64,000 bases of DNA from Providencia hangzhouensis (lineage in GTDB: Bacteria > Pseudomonadota > Gammaproteobacteria > Enterobacterales > Enterobacteriaceae): positions 2,914,001-2,978,000 of the forward strand of contig NZ_CP135052.1 of assembly GCF_029193595.2 (NCBI RefSeq). Reading direction: 5' to 3'. The notes under the pieces are model-generated. The model was given only the letters and a program-made list of their open reading frames with translations. It was not told where the DNA came from and did not search any database. Shown here one piece after another: positions 28,573 through 38,143 of this stretch. Positions within the stretch are counted from its first letter, which is position 1. Each line of letters starts with the position of its first letter. The position numbers were made by a program, and so were the translations under genes.

Positions 28573-29716
28573 CTCGATTGTTATCTCCAGCAAAGTCCAG
28601 CGTCGGTGGCACTGGTAAATTTTTCGGTTTTTTTGGTCTGAGCCCACCTTCTCGGCGCCAGCGGCGCAACTGGTAAACCCATGCTAAAACTTCTGCAACT
28701 GCCGCATATAGTGCAACAGGAATGCTTTGGCCTATCTCCGCATGGCGGTATAGCGCACGAGCAAGAGGCGGTGCTTCTAACTGTAATATTCGGTGCTCTT
28801 CACCAATTTCTTTGATGCGCTGAGCTAATACACCTGCACCTTTCGCTAATACTTTGGGTGCCCCCATTTTTTTGTCGTCATATTTAAGGGCGACCGCATA
28901 ATGTGTTGGGTTAGTGACGATAACATCTGCATTCGGAACATCCGCCATCATTCGGTTACGCGCAATCGCACGCTGCTGTTGGCGAATTTTGGCTTTAATC
29001 TGCGGGTCACCCTCTTGCTGCTTGAATTCATCTTTAATTTCCTGACGGCTCATGCGTAATTTTTTCAAATGGGAACGAAACTGATAGAAAACATCAAAAG
29101 CCACCATTGGGATAAGCAAAAATACGATTAAATATCCCGCAAAAATCACTTTTTGCAGTGCATTACTTAGCGCCGTAACGGGTGATTCCATCACTAAATG
29201 CAGTAACGATGGCCAACTTTGCCAAAGAAAAATAAACGCGCCCAAACCAACAAATAAGGATTTCAAAATCGCTTTAAATAACTCAGATAAGGCATTCATC
29301 GAAAAAATACGTTTTAGCCCTTTGATTGGATTTAACTTTTTCAAATCAAATTTAATCAACTTGCTATTAAAAACGAGCCCACCGACTAATGATGATGCAG
29401 AAATGCCAACCAAAGCTAACCCGCCAATGACTGGTAATAAGGCAAATAACGCCTCACTGACCACACGCCCTAAGTAACTGATCATCAAGCCTGTATTTTG
29501 TAAATAGTGGCCATCAAAAATAAAACCCTGACGAGTAATTTGCCGCAATTGTGCTGCGAGGTGTCCACCACTTAGCCATAGCAAGCTCACGCCTGCTAAC
29601 ATCATCATTAGCGAGCTAAGTTCTTTTGAACGAACGATTTGCCCATCATCTTTGGCTTTTTGCTTTTTATGGGGCGTGGGCTCTTCGGTTTTTTCTACAT
29701 CACTCTCGTCGGACAC
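28565..29716 (-). CDS. flhB: FlhB, export-gate specificity switch
   Basis: FlhB controls the change from rod/hook to filament export after self-cleavage. Four membrane helices occupy about residues 30-210, and the autocleavage site NPTH is intact in VIVTNPTHYAVALKYDDKK. The start is a GTG at 29716 (reading MSDESDVEKTEEPTPHKKQK), which matches the family N-terminus; there is no ATG alternative nearby. Length 383 aa equals that of typical FlhB. It is first in flhBA and overlaps flhA. In E. coli cheZ lies directly upstream; here an accessory module intervenes. Confidence 0.96.
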   Translation of the reverse strand: MSDESDVEKTEEPTPHKKQKAKDDGQIVRSKELSSLMMMLAGVSLLWLSGGHLAAQLRQITRQGFIFDGHYLQNTGLMISYLGRVVSEALFALLPVIGGLALVGISASSLVGGLVFNSKLIKFDLKKLNPIKGLKRIFSMNALSELFKAILKSLFVGLGAFIFLWQSWPSLLHLVMESPVTALSNALQKVIFAGYLIVFLLIPMVAFDVFYQFRSHLKKLRMSRQEIKDEFKQQEGDPQIKAKIRQQQRAIARNRMMADVPNADVIVTNPTHYAVALKYDDKKMGAPKVLAKGAGVLAQRIKEIGEEHRILQLEAPPLARALYRHAEIGQSIPVALYAAVAEVLAWVYQLRRWRREGGLRPKKPKNLPVPPTLDFAGDNNRDG

Positions 29717-29842
29717 CGCGGTTCCAAAATGTAATGAAAATACGAGTTATCGCTATAGCATGACAGAGTGTAAAAAAATCAATGATGGAAAATAGACGCA
29801 GTTCAAGGGGGTTATTTGGCTATTGAACAATAAGGCGGCAAC

Positions 29843-29862
29843 TTTGCGAAGGGTTTCGCAAA
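29843..29862. repeat. Perfect 8-bp inverted repeat upstream of flhB
   Basis: TTTGCGAA-GGGT-TTCGCAAA is a perfect hairpin in the gap between flhB and ccdA. It could be a small operator or the end of a transcript, but there is no T tract on either side. Function unknown. Confidence 0.4.
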
Positions 29863-29946
29863 TAATCGCAATAAATTAAAGATACTCTGATAATGGCAAT
29901 ATTTGTTGATAAAATCCCTATCGTGATCGATGAGCTGTGCTAAAGT

Positions 29947-29966
29947 ACACGTGTCATAACACGTGT
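29947..29966 (+). promoter_or_regulatory. Twin ACACGTGT palindromes before ccdA
   Basis: The 8-base palindrome ACACGTGT occurs twice (29947-29954 and 29959-29966), 12 bases apart, ending 13 bases before the ccdA ATG. The spacing of about one helical turn suits cooperative binding. CcdA-type antitoxins repress their own operons, so this is a reasonable operator candidate, but no binding data are available. Confidence 0.5.
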
Positions 29967-29979
29967 ATAAGGGGCATCT

Positions 29980-30207
29980 ATGAATAGAACAAAAAAAACC
30001 GTCAGTGTCACTGTCGCGCCTGAACTCTACGAACAAGCAAGGCGGGCTAAACTTAACTTATCAGCAATACTGGCTTGTGCCTTACAAGCTGAATTAAAAC
30101 GCCTCGAAGCGCAAAAATGGAAAAATGACAATGTCGAAGGCTTTAATGAGTTAAACAGGATAAATGAAGAATATGGATTACTCTCAGATAAATACAAGGA
30201 TTTTTAA
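29980..30207 (+). CDS. ccdA: CcdA-family antitoxin
   Basis: CcdA binds and neutralises the gyrase poison CcdB and represses the operon. The 75 aa protein has an N-terminal ribbon-helix-helix-like part (KKTVSVTVAPELYEQARRAK) and a C-terminal toxin-binding tail (WKNDNVEGFNELNRINEEYG), in line with F-plasmid CcdA (72 aa, WKAENQEGMAEVARFIEMNG). The ATG follows AAGGGGC. Its stop overlaps the ccdB ATG (TAATG), the usual coupled arrangement. It sits in an accessory block between flhB and cheZ. Confidence 0.92.
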   Translation: MNRTKKTVSVTVAPELYEQARRAKLNLSAILACALQAELKRLEAQKWKNDNVEGFNELNRINEEYGLLSDKYKDF

Positions 30208-30515
30208 TGCAATATTGCCTCTATCAAAACCGAGAAGATACGGTCAAATACCCATATTTACTGGATATTCAAAGTAACATTATTGATATATTGAATACTC
30301 GTTTAGTCATCCCGTTATTCGATAGCAGGCTAGTTAAAAAGCCATTACCTGTACGCTTAAATCCACAATTATCAATCAACGGGCAGGTTTTTATTTTAAT
30401 GACTCACCAAATGGCTTGCGTCCCTCATTCATTATTAGGGAAAGAAATCGTTGACTTAAGTAGCCAGCGAGACACCATTAAACACGCAATTGACTTACTG
30501 ATTGATGGCTTTTAA
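30207..30515 (+). CDS. ccdB: CcdB-family gyrase-poison toxin
   Basis: CcdB traps DNA gyrase on cut DNA. The 102 aa product aligns with CcdB along its length: LLDIQSNIIDILNTRLVIPL, LPVRLNPQLSINGQVFILMT, MACVPHSLLGKEIVDLSSQR. The last three residues are DGF. F-plasmid CcdB ends WGI and its Trp-Gly-Ile tail is needed for killing, while chromosomal CcdB(O157) ends DGI, so this one belongs with the chromosomal type and its toxicity cannot be assumed. It is translationally coupled to ccdA and followed 15 bases later by a zinc-ribbon-like gene. Confidence 0.92.
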   Translation: MQYCLYQNREDTVKYPYLLDIQSNIIDILNTRLVIPLFDSRLVKKPLPVRLNPQLSINGQVFILMTHQMACVPHSLLGKEIVDLSSQRDTIKHAIDLLIDGF

Positions 30516-30530
30516 CAATGAAGGGTTATT

Positions 30531-31088
30531 ATGGATACTTGCCACCTTGTTGCCCCAGATATCACTTTAGAAGATGCCCCAAAAGAAGCCTTACGTATGC
30601 TTAATTGGCTAAAACATCAAGGTATTATCGACCCTGACTTTCAAAGTATCGAGTATGGTGAAGTAATTTATCGTCCTACGCCTGCTCACAAAGAACCCAT
30701 TTTGTACGTAATTAATGATGAAATCGTCCCAACTCAACTTCCTGAAGATACGCTAAAAAACTACCTGTCTATCGTGACAGAACGAACAGTTTTTCATGCA
30801 GGGGGAAATGGCCTTGGTATTTATTGCCCACAATGTAATCAGGAACAAAGTGAGCATAGCCATGCATGGAGTGATACTGTTACGGATTGGTATGAAGGAA
30901 AACCAGAAAATCTCGCTTGTTTTTATTGCGATTTTCATGGCTCACTTAATGAATGGCAGTTTGACCCTCAATGGGCATTCGGCAATTTAGGTTTTAGTTT
31001 TCATAATTGGGATATACGCGATAATTTTATCGAGGAATTTGAGCAAATACTTGGTAGTAAAATCATTGCTGTTTATCAACATGATTAG
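30531..31088 (+). CDS. Unknown protein with two CXXC pairs, downstream of ccdAB
   Basis: I do not recognise a named family. The 185 aa protein has CPQC at residues 99-102 and CFYC at 130-133, a spacing that suggests one zinc-binding ribbon, set among aromatic residues (HAWSDTVTDWYEGKPENLAC, WQFDPQWAFGNLGFSF). The N-terminal 80 residues are acidic and probably helical. No signal peptide or membrane helix is present. AAGGG lies before the ATG, and only 15 bases separate it from ccdB, so it is probably co-transcribed with the toxin-antitoxin pair. That could make it a third operon member or simply cargo. Confidence 0.75.
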   Translation: MDTCHLVAPDITLEDAPKEALRMLNWLKHQGIIDPDFQSIEYGEVIYRPTPAHKEPILYVINDEIVPTQLPEDTLKNYLSIVTERTVFHAGGNGLGIYCPQCNQEQSEHSHAWSDTVTDWYEGKPENLACFYCDFHGSLNEWQFDPQWAFGNLGFSFHNWDIRDNFIEEFEQILGSKIIAVYQHD

Positions 31089-31130
31089 CAATTAAATTGT
31101 TCAGCTGAATATTCATAGGCTCTATATAAT

Positions 31131-31448
31131 TCAAGGTTTAGAGGAAAAATCCAAGGTAATCCGCATCCCCACCGCTTCTGCATATTTTAATAATGTGCCT
31201 AATTTTGGGTCGAACTGCGCTTTTTCCAAACGGGACACGTTCTGCTTCTGAGTTTGCATTTTTTCCGCAATTTGAATTTGGGTTAAATTATTGGCTAAAC
31301 GTGCTTTTTTGAGTTGATTGATTAACGCCTGTCTCATCTGTAATTCAGTAGAGCACTCATTAATATCTCCATCATTTTCTTGAACTATTTCTTTTTGTTC
31401 TTTTTTTTCTTTAATAACAAAAGCAGAAATTAAATCGTTATTTATCAT
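31131..31448 (-). CDS. Xre-family HTH regulator (orphan antitoxin-like)
   Basis: The C-terminal half is a typical Xre helix-turn-helix: ARLANNLTQIQIAEKMQTQ, KQNVSRLEKAQFDPKLGTLL, ending in a short beta tail ITLDFSSKP. This layout resembles HigA-type antitoxins. The ATG at 31448 follows GGGGAGGAT and gives 105 aa; an in-frame start ten codons upstream lacks such a site. No HigB-like toxin is adjacent. It is downstream of cheZ on the same strand (gap 86 bases) and convergent with the zinc-ribbon gene. Confidence 0.85.
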   Translation of the reverse strand: MINNDLISAFVIKEKKEQKEIVQENDGDINECSTELQMRQALINQLKKARLANNLTQIQIAEKMQTQKQNVSRLEKAQFDPKLGTLLKYAEAVGMRITLDFSSKP

Positions 31449-31534
31449 TGCAATCCTCCCCTTGTAACGCAAATACAATAAAACTACCCTAACCCTATGT
31501 AATTAGAGTAGTTAAATTAAAAACTTGTCGGCGA

Positions 31535-32173
31535 TTAGAAGCCCAGCTCATCAAGCAAATCATCAACTTGAGACTGTGATGCCATCACATTCACGCCTTC
31601 TTTATTGATTTGTGGGCCATTGAGCAAACTTTCGTTTTGCGTTTTCGCACGCATTTCAGGTGGTGTATTTTCCATTAACAGTGCGAGCAGTTGCTTTTCA
31701 GCTTCTTCAACCACTTCCATCATTTTTTTGATGACTTGCCCTGTTAAATCTTGGAAATCTTGCGCCATCATGATTTCTAACAGCTCTGCTTTGGTGGTTT
31801 CGCTGTCTTGGATCACTTGCCCTAAAAAAGCTTCTGTTGACTCACGCAATTGTGCAGGAACCCCATCTCCAGCGGTTTCTTGCCACTGCTGTTGCAATAC
31901 CTGCGCATTTTTATTCATTTCCACTTGCAGTGGTTTGATGACATCAATACCATTTAAGGTTTTTTCTGCCGCTTGCGCCGTCATTTGGGCGATATAACGC
32001 AGCCTATCTTTTCCGTCTGGAATACTCGCCACTGCCTGTTGAACGCTTTTTTCTAGCCCCAATTCGCGCATACTTTCACGCAGCGTTCTCATTAGCGTAC
32101 CAATGCGCGTAATGACTTGTTTTAAATCATCATTACCATTGCGAATACCTTCCATACCCACTTGCTCAGTCAT
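31535..32173 (-). CDS. cheZ: CheZ, CheY-P phosphatase
   Basis: CheZ removes phosphate from CheY-P and so resets the motor signal. The active-site helix reads MAQDFQDLTGQVIKKMMEVV with the catalytic Gln and Asp, and the CheY-binding C-terminal peptide is SQVDDLLDELGF. The ATG at 32173 has a strong AAAGGAGG Shine-Dalgarno, so 212 aa is preferred over the longer frame to 32191 (E. coli 214). It is last in the cheR-B-Y-Z group. Confidence 0.97.
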   Translation of the reverse strand: MTEQVGMEGIRNGNDDLKQVITRIGTLMRTLRESMRELGLEKSVQQAVASIPDGKDRLRYIAQMTAQAAEKTLNGIDVIKPLQVEMNKNAQVLQQQWQETAGDGVPAQLRESTEAFLGQVIQDSETTKAELLEIMMAQDFQDLTGQVIKKMMEVVEEAEKQLLALLMENTPPEMRAKTQNESLLNGPQINKEGVNVMASQSQVDDLLDELGF

Positions 32174-32197
32174 GAAAACCTCCTTTGGCACGCACTG

Positions 32198-32590
32198 TTA
32201 TTGCAGCCCCATTTTTTCAAATACTTTATTCAGTTTTTCTTCTAAGATAGCGGCAGTGAACGGCTTAACGACATAACCACTCGCACCCGCTTGTGCAGCG
32301 GCAATAATATTTTCTTTTTTCGCTTCTGCTGTCACCATTAATACGGGGATATGCTTCAAAGCATCATCACCACGAATGGTTTTAAGCAGCTCAAGGCCAT
32401 CCATGTTTGGCATATTCCAGTCAGCAACAACAAAATCGATGCTACCTGTACGGATTTTTTCTAATGCATCAACACCGTCTTCTGCTTCTTCTATTTTGTT
32501 AAATCCGAGCTCTTTTAATAAGTTACGGACGATACGTCGCATTGTAGAAAAATCATCGACAACCAAAAAACTGAGATCTTTAGCGGCCAT
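32198..32590 (-). CDS. cheY: CheY, chemotaxis response regulator
   Basis: CheY carries the signal from CheA to the FliM switch. With the ATG at 32590 (after GAAGGAGTGG) the key residues fall at their standard numbers: Asp12/Asp13 ([10 protein letters not shown]), Asp57 ([11 protein letters not shown]), Thr87 ([11 protein letters not shown]) and Lys109 (GYVVKPFT). Length is 130 aa. It is nearly identical in style to enterobacterial CheY and lies 24 bases before cheZ. Confidence 0.98.
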   Translation of the reverse strand: MAAKDLSFLVVDDFSTMRRIVRNLLKELGFNKIEEAEDGVDALEKIRTGSIDFVVADWNMPNMDGLELLKTIRGDDALKHIPVLMVTAEAKKENIIAAAQAGASGYVVKPFTAAILEEKLNKVFEKMGLQ

Positions 32591-32631
32591 AACCACTCCT
32601 TCAAAATACAATTGTGAATTCCTGTCTCGGT

Positions 32632-33699
32632 TTAAACCGTGACAGAAGAAAGTCTTGCTAAAACACTTGGGGCAATCTTGAGAATATCTTGCACCTCATC
32701 CGCAGCCCCCAATTCAATCGCCGCGCGAGGCATTCCAAACACCACGCAACTACTTTCGTTTTGTGCGTAAGTGATAGCCCCTTGCTTACGTAAATTTAAT
32801 AGCCCTTTCGCGCCATCCATCCCCATCCCTGTCAATAAAATGCCAATACATTTTCGCCCAACACATTGAGCTACTGAATCAAACAACACATCAACAGAAG
32901 GACGATGCCGGTTAACAGGTTCGCTTTGCTGCAAAATAACTTGAAATCCCTTGCCTTTATCCGCAATCAACATGTGCGAATCGCCTGGGGCAATATATGC
33001 ATGGCCTTTTTGTAATAGTTCGTTGTGTTCAGCTTCTTTTACGGTCAATACACAGAGCTTATTTAAGCGATCAGCAAAAGAACGCGTAAAACCCGCTGGC
33101 ATATGCTGAGTGATCACTACCGGAGGGCATTCATGAGGTAACATTTCCAGAAATTGCCGTATTGCCTCCGTTCCTCCGGTCGATGCGCCAACCGCAATCA
33201 CACGGCTATTGCAAACATAGGGAGAGAGTGCTTTCGCTTGAGAAACTGGCTCATTAACCTTTTTGTCAGGGCGGGCAAAGCGGCTGCGCTGAGTAATTTT
33301 AGACATGGCTGCTGCGCGAATTTTCTCACCAATAATATCTCGATAACTCATCATGGTTTCACGAATACCAATTTGTGGTTTCGTGACAAAATCCACAGCA
33401 CCTAATTCCAGCGCTTTTAACGTCACTTCCGAACCTTTCGACGTTAATGTTGAAACCATTACCACAGGCATTGGATGCAAGCGCATTAGTTTTTCTAAGA
33501 AATCAATACCATCCATTCGCGGCATTTCCACGTCTAACGTGATCACGTCCGGTTCATGTTGTTTGATTAAGTCACGTGCAACATAAGGGTCTGGTGCAGT
33601 ATCAACCACAATCATGTCTTCGTGACTATTAATAATTTCGCGCATTAATTGGCGCATCAATGCTGAGTCATCCACACATAGCACTTTAATCTTTTTCAT
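32632..33699 (-). CDS. cheB: CheB, receptor methylesterase/deamidase
   Basis: CheB removes methyl groups from receptors and deamidates Gln, giving adaptation. The receiver domain has the phosphoacceptor Asp56 ([14 protein letters not shown]), and the C-terminal esterase domain has the catalytic Ser in [19 protein letters not shown], the His in [15 protein letters not shown] and the Asp region [16 protein letters not shown]. Length 355 aa is normal. Its ATG shares a base with the cheR stop (TAATG). Confidence 0.98.
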   Translation of the reverse strand: MKKIKVLCVDDSALMRQLMREIINSHEDMIVVDTAPDPYVARDLIKQHEPDVITLDVEMPRMDGIDFLEKLMRLHPMPVVMVSTLTSKGSEVTLKALELGAVDFVTKPQIGIRETMMSYRDIIGEKIRAAAMSKITQRSRFARPDKKVNEPVSQAKALSPYVCNSRVIAVGASTGGTEAIRQFLEMLPHECPPVVITQHMPAGFTRSFADRLNKLCVLTVKEAEHNELLQKGHAYIAPGDSHMLIADKGKGFQVILQQSEPVNRHRPSVDVLFDSVAQCVGRKCIGILLTGMGMDGAKGLLNLRKQGAITYAQNESSCVVFGMPRAAIELGAADEVQDILKIAPSVLARLSSVTV

Positions 33700-34556
33700 T
33701 ACCCCCTCCTCGCCGCTTGCAAGCTGTAGACGGTTTGCCCTTTAATAACGAAACTTTGTGATAACTGCGATAAATTTTCGGAATGCCCGATAAACAGTAA
33801 TCCGTCTGGCTTAAGCAATGGAGCAAAACGCTCTAGCATTTTTATCTGCATCTCTTTATCAAAATAAATCATGACATTACGACAAAAAATCGCATCAAAC
33901 CGATGTTGCATCTGCCAGTCATGGTCACTCAAGTTTAAGTAACGAAATTCAATCATTTGGCGCAATGCAGGTTTGACTCGTGCATAACCGTCAAATTCAC
34001 CAACCCCTTTCATGAAATAACGTTGTCGCTGTAATGCCGTTAATGATTTCAGCTCTTCTACGCGGTATACGCCTTGTTTCGCTTTTTCTAGCACTTCCGT
34101 GTCAATGTCACTGGCAATCACTTTGGCATTGATGGCATTCGGCCCAAGCACATCACTTAATGTCATTGCTATCGAATACGGCTCTTCTCCCGTTGAAGAT
34201 GCGGCACACCAAATATTAATGGCACTATTTTTACGCGTACGAACAAAGTCCGCTAACGTCACAAAATGGTGCGGTTCACGAAAAAACGCAGTTAAATTTG
34301 TCGTCAAAGCATTCACGAAAGCTTGCCATTCTGCATGGTGAGGCTCACGCTCTAACATCCGCAAATAATCGGAAAAATTGTCGATATTACAATCACGTAA
34401 CCGCTTTAACAGCCGGTTATAGACCATATTTTTTTTATTCATGGTGAGGACAATGCCTGATTTTTTATGAATAAATCGACAAACCCGACCAAACTCATCA
34501 TCAGTCAGTGGTTCTACCTGTGGTACAAAAAGCATCGTACTTGTCGTCCTATTCAA
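33699..34556 (-). CDS. cheR: CheR, receptor methyltransferase
   Basis: CheR methylates glutamates of the chemoreceptors using S-adenosylmethionine. The N-terminal helical domain is followed by the SAM-binding region ([20 protein letters not shown]) and the conserved [20 protein letters not shown]. The 285 aa length is normal. The pentapeptide NWETF at the end of Tsr in this window is its expected docking site. Confidence 0.98.
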   Translation of the reverse strand: MNRTTSTMLFVPQVEPLTDDEFGRVCRFIHKKSGIVLTMNKKNMVYNRLLKRLRDCNIDNFSDYLRMLEREPHHAEWQAFVNALTTNLTAFFREPHHFVTLADFVRTRKNSAINIWCAASSTGEEPYSIAMTLSDVLGPNAINAKVIASDIDTEVLEKAKQGVYRVEELKSLTALQRQRYFMKGVGEFDGYARVKPALRQMIEFRYLNLSDHDWQMQHRFDAIFCRNVMIYFDKEMQIKMLERFAPLLKPDGLLFIGHSENLSQLSQSFVIKGQTVYSLQAARRG

Positions 34557-34567
34557 TAAAAACCCAG

Positions 34568-34637
34568 AGGCAGCCAGTTATTTGGCTGCCTTTTAGGATG
34601 GATAACCTAAGGAAAAATAACCTGTTACGGTTATCCA
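34568..34637 (-). other. Two inverted repeats between the Tap-like receptor and cheR
   Basis: AGGCAGCCA/TGGCTGCCT (34568-34576 and 34583-34591) and TGGATAACC/GGTTATCCA (34599-34607 and 34629-34637) each form a perfect 9-bp stem in the 112-base gap. Neither has a T tract on the minus strand directly after it apart from a short TTTTT before the cheR start, so partial termination or RNA processing between receptor and cheR genes is possible. Confidence 0.45.
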
Positions 34638-34668
34638 CCGAAAATTCAGAAACGAATTTTCACAACAC

Positions 34669-36237
34669 TTAACGCCGATTACGATTTAAATGACTTTCGG
34701 GTAATTCAAAGAATGCAACCGTATCAACTAAGTTGTTTGCTTGGTCTTCTAACGCCGCCGTCGCACTGGTCGATTGTTCCACTAATGCCGCATTTTGTTG
34801 TGTCACTAAATCCATTTGGCTTACCGCTGTGGCGACTTGCTCAATACCACGACTTTGTTCATTGGAAGCAGAAGCAATGTTGCCCATTAATTCAGTAACT
34901 TGGTTAACAGCTGCAACTAACTCACTCATAGTTTCCCCCGCTTCATTAACAAGCTGAGAACCTTGGCTCACTCTACCGACAGACTCATCAATCAAGGTTT
35001 TAATTTCTTTTGCCGCTTCCGCACTGCGCTGAGCTAGCGCTCTAACTTCACCAGCAACCACAGAAAATCCGCGCCCCTGTTCACCTGCTCGAGCGGCTTC
35101 AACGGCAGCATTCAATGCTAAGATATTGGTTTGGAAAGCAATCCCATCAATCACACTAATAATGGCACTGATTTTTTCTGAGCTATTAGAAATGGAAGTC
35201 ATGGTGTCAATCACGTCTTCGGTGATCTCTCCACCTTTCGTTGCGGTTTTCGATGCACTAACAGCAAGTTCACTGGCTTGACGTGCGTTATCCGCATTTT
35301 GCTTAACGGTTGCTGTCAACTCTTCCATACTAGCCGCAGTTTCTTCGAGTGATGCTGCTTGCTGCTCAGTACGTGAAGATAAGTTATTATTACCTAAAGC
35401 AATTTCACGAATACCGGTATACATTTGGTCAGTATTTGAACGCAAGGCGGTCACTGAAGTCACTAAAGACTCCTGCATATCCTTTAGTTTGCCAAATACC
35501 TCACCGATTTCATCACGGGTCGTCACTTCAATTTTCTGATTGAGTTTACCATCAGCCACTAATGCAAAGTGCTCTCCCATACTCTTCAGTGGGTTAATTA
35601 CTTTACGTTTCATCCAATAATGAGCAAATGCAATAACCGCGATGATAATGACGATCACTGAGCAAAATGAACTCCAAGCGAAGGTGTTATACATTCTTGC
35701 TACCGCAAGAGATTCGTCGCTTTCAGCATTCAGTAATTCAAGGTATTCCTCAACAACTTGCTCCAACTGATCCTGGTTTTCTTGAGCAGGAAGTTCAATA
35801 TAGGCTGCAATATCGTTATTATCTAAATGTGTTTTTAATGCTTTGAGTGTTAAGACAAATGCTTGATACCGAGCCTCTAAAGCCGCAAGATTTTCTTTCT
35901 CACTTAAAAGAGGCTGGTTTTTAAACATAGTGTAGTCTTTCTCAGCTTCTGCGAGTAATTTGTCAAAAGTCACTCTTGTTTCTTCAATCAATGGTTCATT
36001 ACCACCGACTTTATGCAGCAATGCAATTTGCGTTAGGCTATTGCGTGCTTGCATTAGGTGTTTATTGGTTTCTTCAAGCATCGAACGCTTATCAGACCCC
36101 AAATCAATGCGCTCTAAGGATTTTAATTCGCTTACAACAATCCCAACAGAAACCCCGCTAGACACAATCTGCATCCCACAAAATAAAATGAGAAGAAGAT
36201 ATAAACTCACCGAAATCCGGATATTTTTACCAAACAT
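34669..36237 (-). CDS. Methyl-accepting chemotaxis protein, Tap-like
   Basis: A transmembrane receptor feeding CheA through CheW. Membrane helices lie at about residues 7-31 and 192-213, enclosing a periplasmic four-helix ligand domain, then a HAMP domain and the invariant hairpin [20 protein letters not shown]. The N-terminus ([18 protein letters not shown]) resembles Tap. Of the amino-acid contacts of Tsr/Tar only the first Arg is retained ([10 protein letters not shown]), so aspartate or serine sensing is unlikely. There is no NWETF tail; the protein ends SHLNRNRR, as in low-abundance receptors that depend on others for CheR/CheB docking. The ATG at 36237 is chosen over the GTG at 36249. 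522 aa. Ligand unknown. Confidence 0.92.
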   Translation of the reverse strand: MFGKNIRISVSLYLLLILFCGMQIVSSGVSVGIVVSELKSLERIDLGSDKRSMLEETNKHLMQARNSLTQIALLHKVGGNEPLIEETRVTFDKLLAEAEKDYTMFKNQPLLSEKENLAALEARYQAFVLTLKALKTHLDNNDIAAYIELPAQENQDQLEQVVEEYLELLNAESDESLAVARMYNTFAWSSFCSVIVIIIAVIAFAHYWMKRKVINPLKSMGEHFALVADGKLNQKIEVTTRDEIGEVFGKLKDMQESLVTSVTALRSNTDQMYTGIREIALGNNNLSSRTEQQAASLEETAASMEELTATVKQNADNARQASELAVSASKTATKGGEITEDVIDTMTSISNSSEKISAIISVIDGIAFQTNILALNAAVEAARAGEQGRGFSVVAGEVRALAQRSAEAAKEIKTLIDESVGRVSQGSQLVNEAGETMSELVAAVNQVTELMGNIASASNEQSRGIEQVATAVSQMDLVTQQNAALVEQSTSATAALEDQANNLVDTVAFFELPESHLNRNRR

Positions 36238-36309
36238 AGAAATCCCCACTTGTGCCAGCTAAGAGAACTGAACCTCTGAAACATTGCCTTGTTTTCTAAT
36301 GCGCAGGAA

Positions 36310-36335
36310 CGCTGCAAAACCGTAGCTTTGCAGCG
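36310..36335. repeat. Hairpin between the two receptor genes
   Basis: CGCTGCAAA (36310-36318) pairs perfectly with TTTGCAGCG (36327-36335). No T tract follows on either strand, so it is not a standard terminator; it may be an mRNA-stabilising or processing element between tsr and the Tap-like gene. Confidence 0.5.
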
Positions 36336-36353
36336 CGAAACTGAGCTTAACCT

Positions 36354-38039
36354 TTAGAAAGTTTCCCAATTGTCATCATCTTTATGTTCTTTCGATGATA
36401 GTTTTGTCAGATCCGGTGTTTTAACGATATTTGAAACCGTTCTTGCTGCCGGCTGAATATTGCGTATTTCACTTTGTTTTAATGGTGGTAAACGGAAGAT
36501 AGAAATCAGTTGCGACAGTTTTGCCACTTGCTCTTCCAATACATTGGCTGCAACCGCGGATTGCTCAACCAGCGACGCATTTTGCTGCGTAACTTTGTCC
36601 ATTTCAGCGACAGCAATACTGACTTGTGCAATTCCTTTGCTTTGCTCGTCTGATGCGGTCGCAATATGCGTCATAATGTCAGTAACACGTGTAACAGATT
36701 CAACAATCTTGGTCATTGTTTCGCCTGCATCTTCAGCTTGGCGAGCGCCTGTCCCAGTTCTTGACACCGAATCTTCAATTAACGTTTTAATCTCTTTAGC
36801 GGCATCAGCGCTGCGCTGTGCCAAATTACGCACTTCATCAGCAACAACGGCAAAACCGCGACCATGCTCACCTGCCCTTGCCGCTTCAACTGCCGCATTA
36901 AGCGCTAAGATGTTAGTTTGAAAAGCGATGCTATCGATAACTGCAGTAATATCAGAGATTTTCTGTGAGCTATCCGCAATATTCAGCATGGTGCTAACGA
37001 CATTGGATACCACTTTGCCGCCTTCTTTTGCTATCACTGACGCTTGGTTTGCAAATTCACTCGCTTGGTGAGCGTATTCGGTATTTTGTTTAACAGTGGC
37101 AGTCAGTTCACTCATACTGGCTGAAGTTTCTTCTAAGCAAGCGACTTGTTGCTCAGTTCGTGCTGACAAGTCATTGTTACCTGCTGCAATTTCGGTTGTA
37201 CCTTGGTAAATAGTTTCGCTACCATCTAGCACACCTCGAACCGTATTAATCAGCTCTTGTTGCATGTGTTGAACACCATTGGCCAATTCACCAATTTCAT
37301 TCTTGGCAATTGTTGTCACATTCGGTGTTAAATCCCCTGAAGCAAAGACTTTAATACGTTCAATTAAGATACCGAGTGGCTCGATAATACCTTTACGAAC
37401 ATAGCGATAACTGAAGAAACCAATCAAAGCGAGTAAGATAGATAACGTCACCAACATGTATAATGATTGGCGATAGTTATTATCTGCATTGACGACTTCG
37501 GCCTGGAAATCAGCAGATATATCCGCAAAATAAGCGTTAAATTGCTCTTCAAATTTCACTTGGTGCCCTGAGGTTCTGTGTGCATAAAAACCTTCAAGGT
37601 CACCCTTTTCAGCGAATTCACTTAGCTTGATTAACGCATCACGATAGGTTTCATAGGTACTAAACAGCTTTTCAAATTTGGCTTTATCATAATCTGAACT
37701 TTGCATCAGCTTGTTATAACGTGCGTAAGCGTCATCCGCTGATTTAAAGTTACGTTTAGCGGCTTTAATCAAGTCTTCTGTCGTTGCATCGTCTTGAATT
37801 TTACGACCTTCGAGCAAATAGGCATTGATAGAGCGGTTTAAGTTCGCCCGGGCTTGTAACAAATTAACCCAACTTTCTGTTAATACTTGTCTTTGGCGTT
37901 GTAAGGAATTCAAATAACTAATGCTGTCGCTGTTATCGCCCAGTTTGGTAAACATCAACCCACTGGATACCAGTTGCAGCAAAATAAAGATAAAAATGAC
38001 GGACAAAAGTCCCGATACGATTTTAATTCGACTGTACAT
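36354..38039 (-). CDS. tsr: Tsr-like serine chemoreceptor
   Basis: A methyl-accepting chemoreceptor with two membrane helices (about residues 7-29 and 191-210), periplasmic TarH domain, HAMP and signalling hairpin ([20 protein letters not shown]). Ligand residues sit at the same numbers as in E. coli Tsr: Arg64, Asn68 and Arg69 in [11 protein letters not shown] and Thr156 in HRTSGHQ. Asn68 distinguishes Tsr from Tar, so serine is the likely ligand. The protein ends in NWETF, the CheR/CheB tether, typical of a high-abundance receptor. 561 aa. A sigma28-type promoter lies just upstream, and cheW precedes it. Confidence 0.93.
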   Translation of the reverse strand: MYSRIKIVSGLLSVIFIFILLQLVSSGLMFTKLGDNSDSISYLNSLQRQRQVLTESWVNLLQARANLNRSINAYLLEGRKIQDDATTEDLIKAAKRNFKSADDAYARYNKLMQSSDYDKAKFEKLFSTYETYRDALIKLSEFAEKGDLEGFYAHRTSGHQVKFEEQFNAYFADISADFQAEVVNADNNYRQSLYMLVTLSILLALIGFFSYRYVRKGIIEPLGILIERIKVFASGDLTPNVTTIAKNEIGELANGVQHMQQELINTVRGVLDGSETIYQGTTEIAAGNNDLSARTEQQVACLEETSASMSELTATVKQNTEYAHQASEFANQASVIAKEGGKVVSNVVSTMLNIADSSQKISDITAVIDSIAFQTNILALNAAVEAARAGEHGRGFAVVADEVRNLAQRSADAAKEIKTLIEDSVSRTGTGARQAEDAGETMTKIVESVTRVTDIMTHIATASDEQSKGIAQVSIAVAEMDKVTQQNASLVEQSAVAANVLEEQVAKLSQLISIFRLPPLKQSEIRNIQPAARTVSNIVKTPDLTKLSSKEHKDDDNWETF

Positions 38040-38073
38040 GACATTTTACTAACATAATTTTGTTGTATTTTGG

Positions 38074-38100
38074 ATATCGGTCATCCAACCAAAAACTTTA
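38074..38100 (-). promoter_or_regulatory. Sigma28-type promoter before tsr
   Basis: On the minus strand TAAA (38097-38100), a 15-base spacer and ACCGATAT (38074-38081) match the sigma28 consensus at 10 of 12 positions. The tsr ATG is about 35 bases downstream. It would let tsr be expressed late, beyond read-through from motA-cheW. Confidence 0.7.
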
Positions 38101-38143
38101 GTTAATGACTTATTATTATTTGAACAATCATTGGGGCTGAGAA

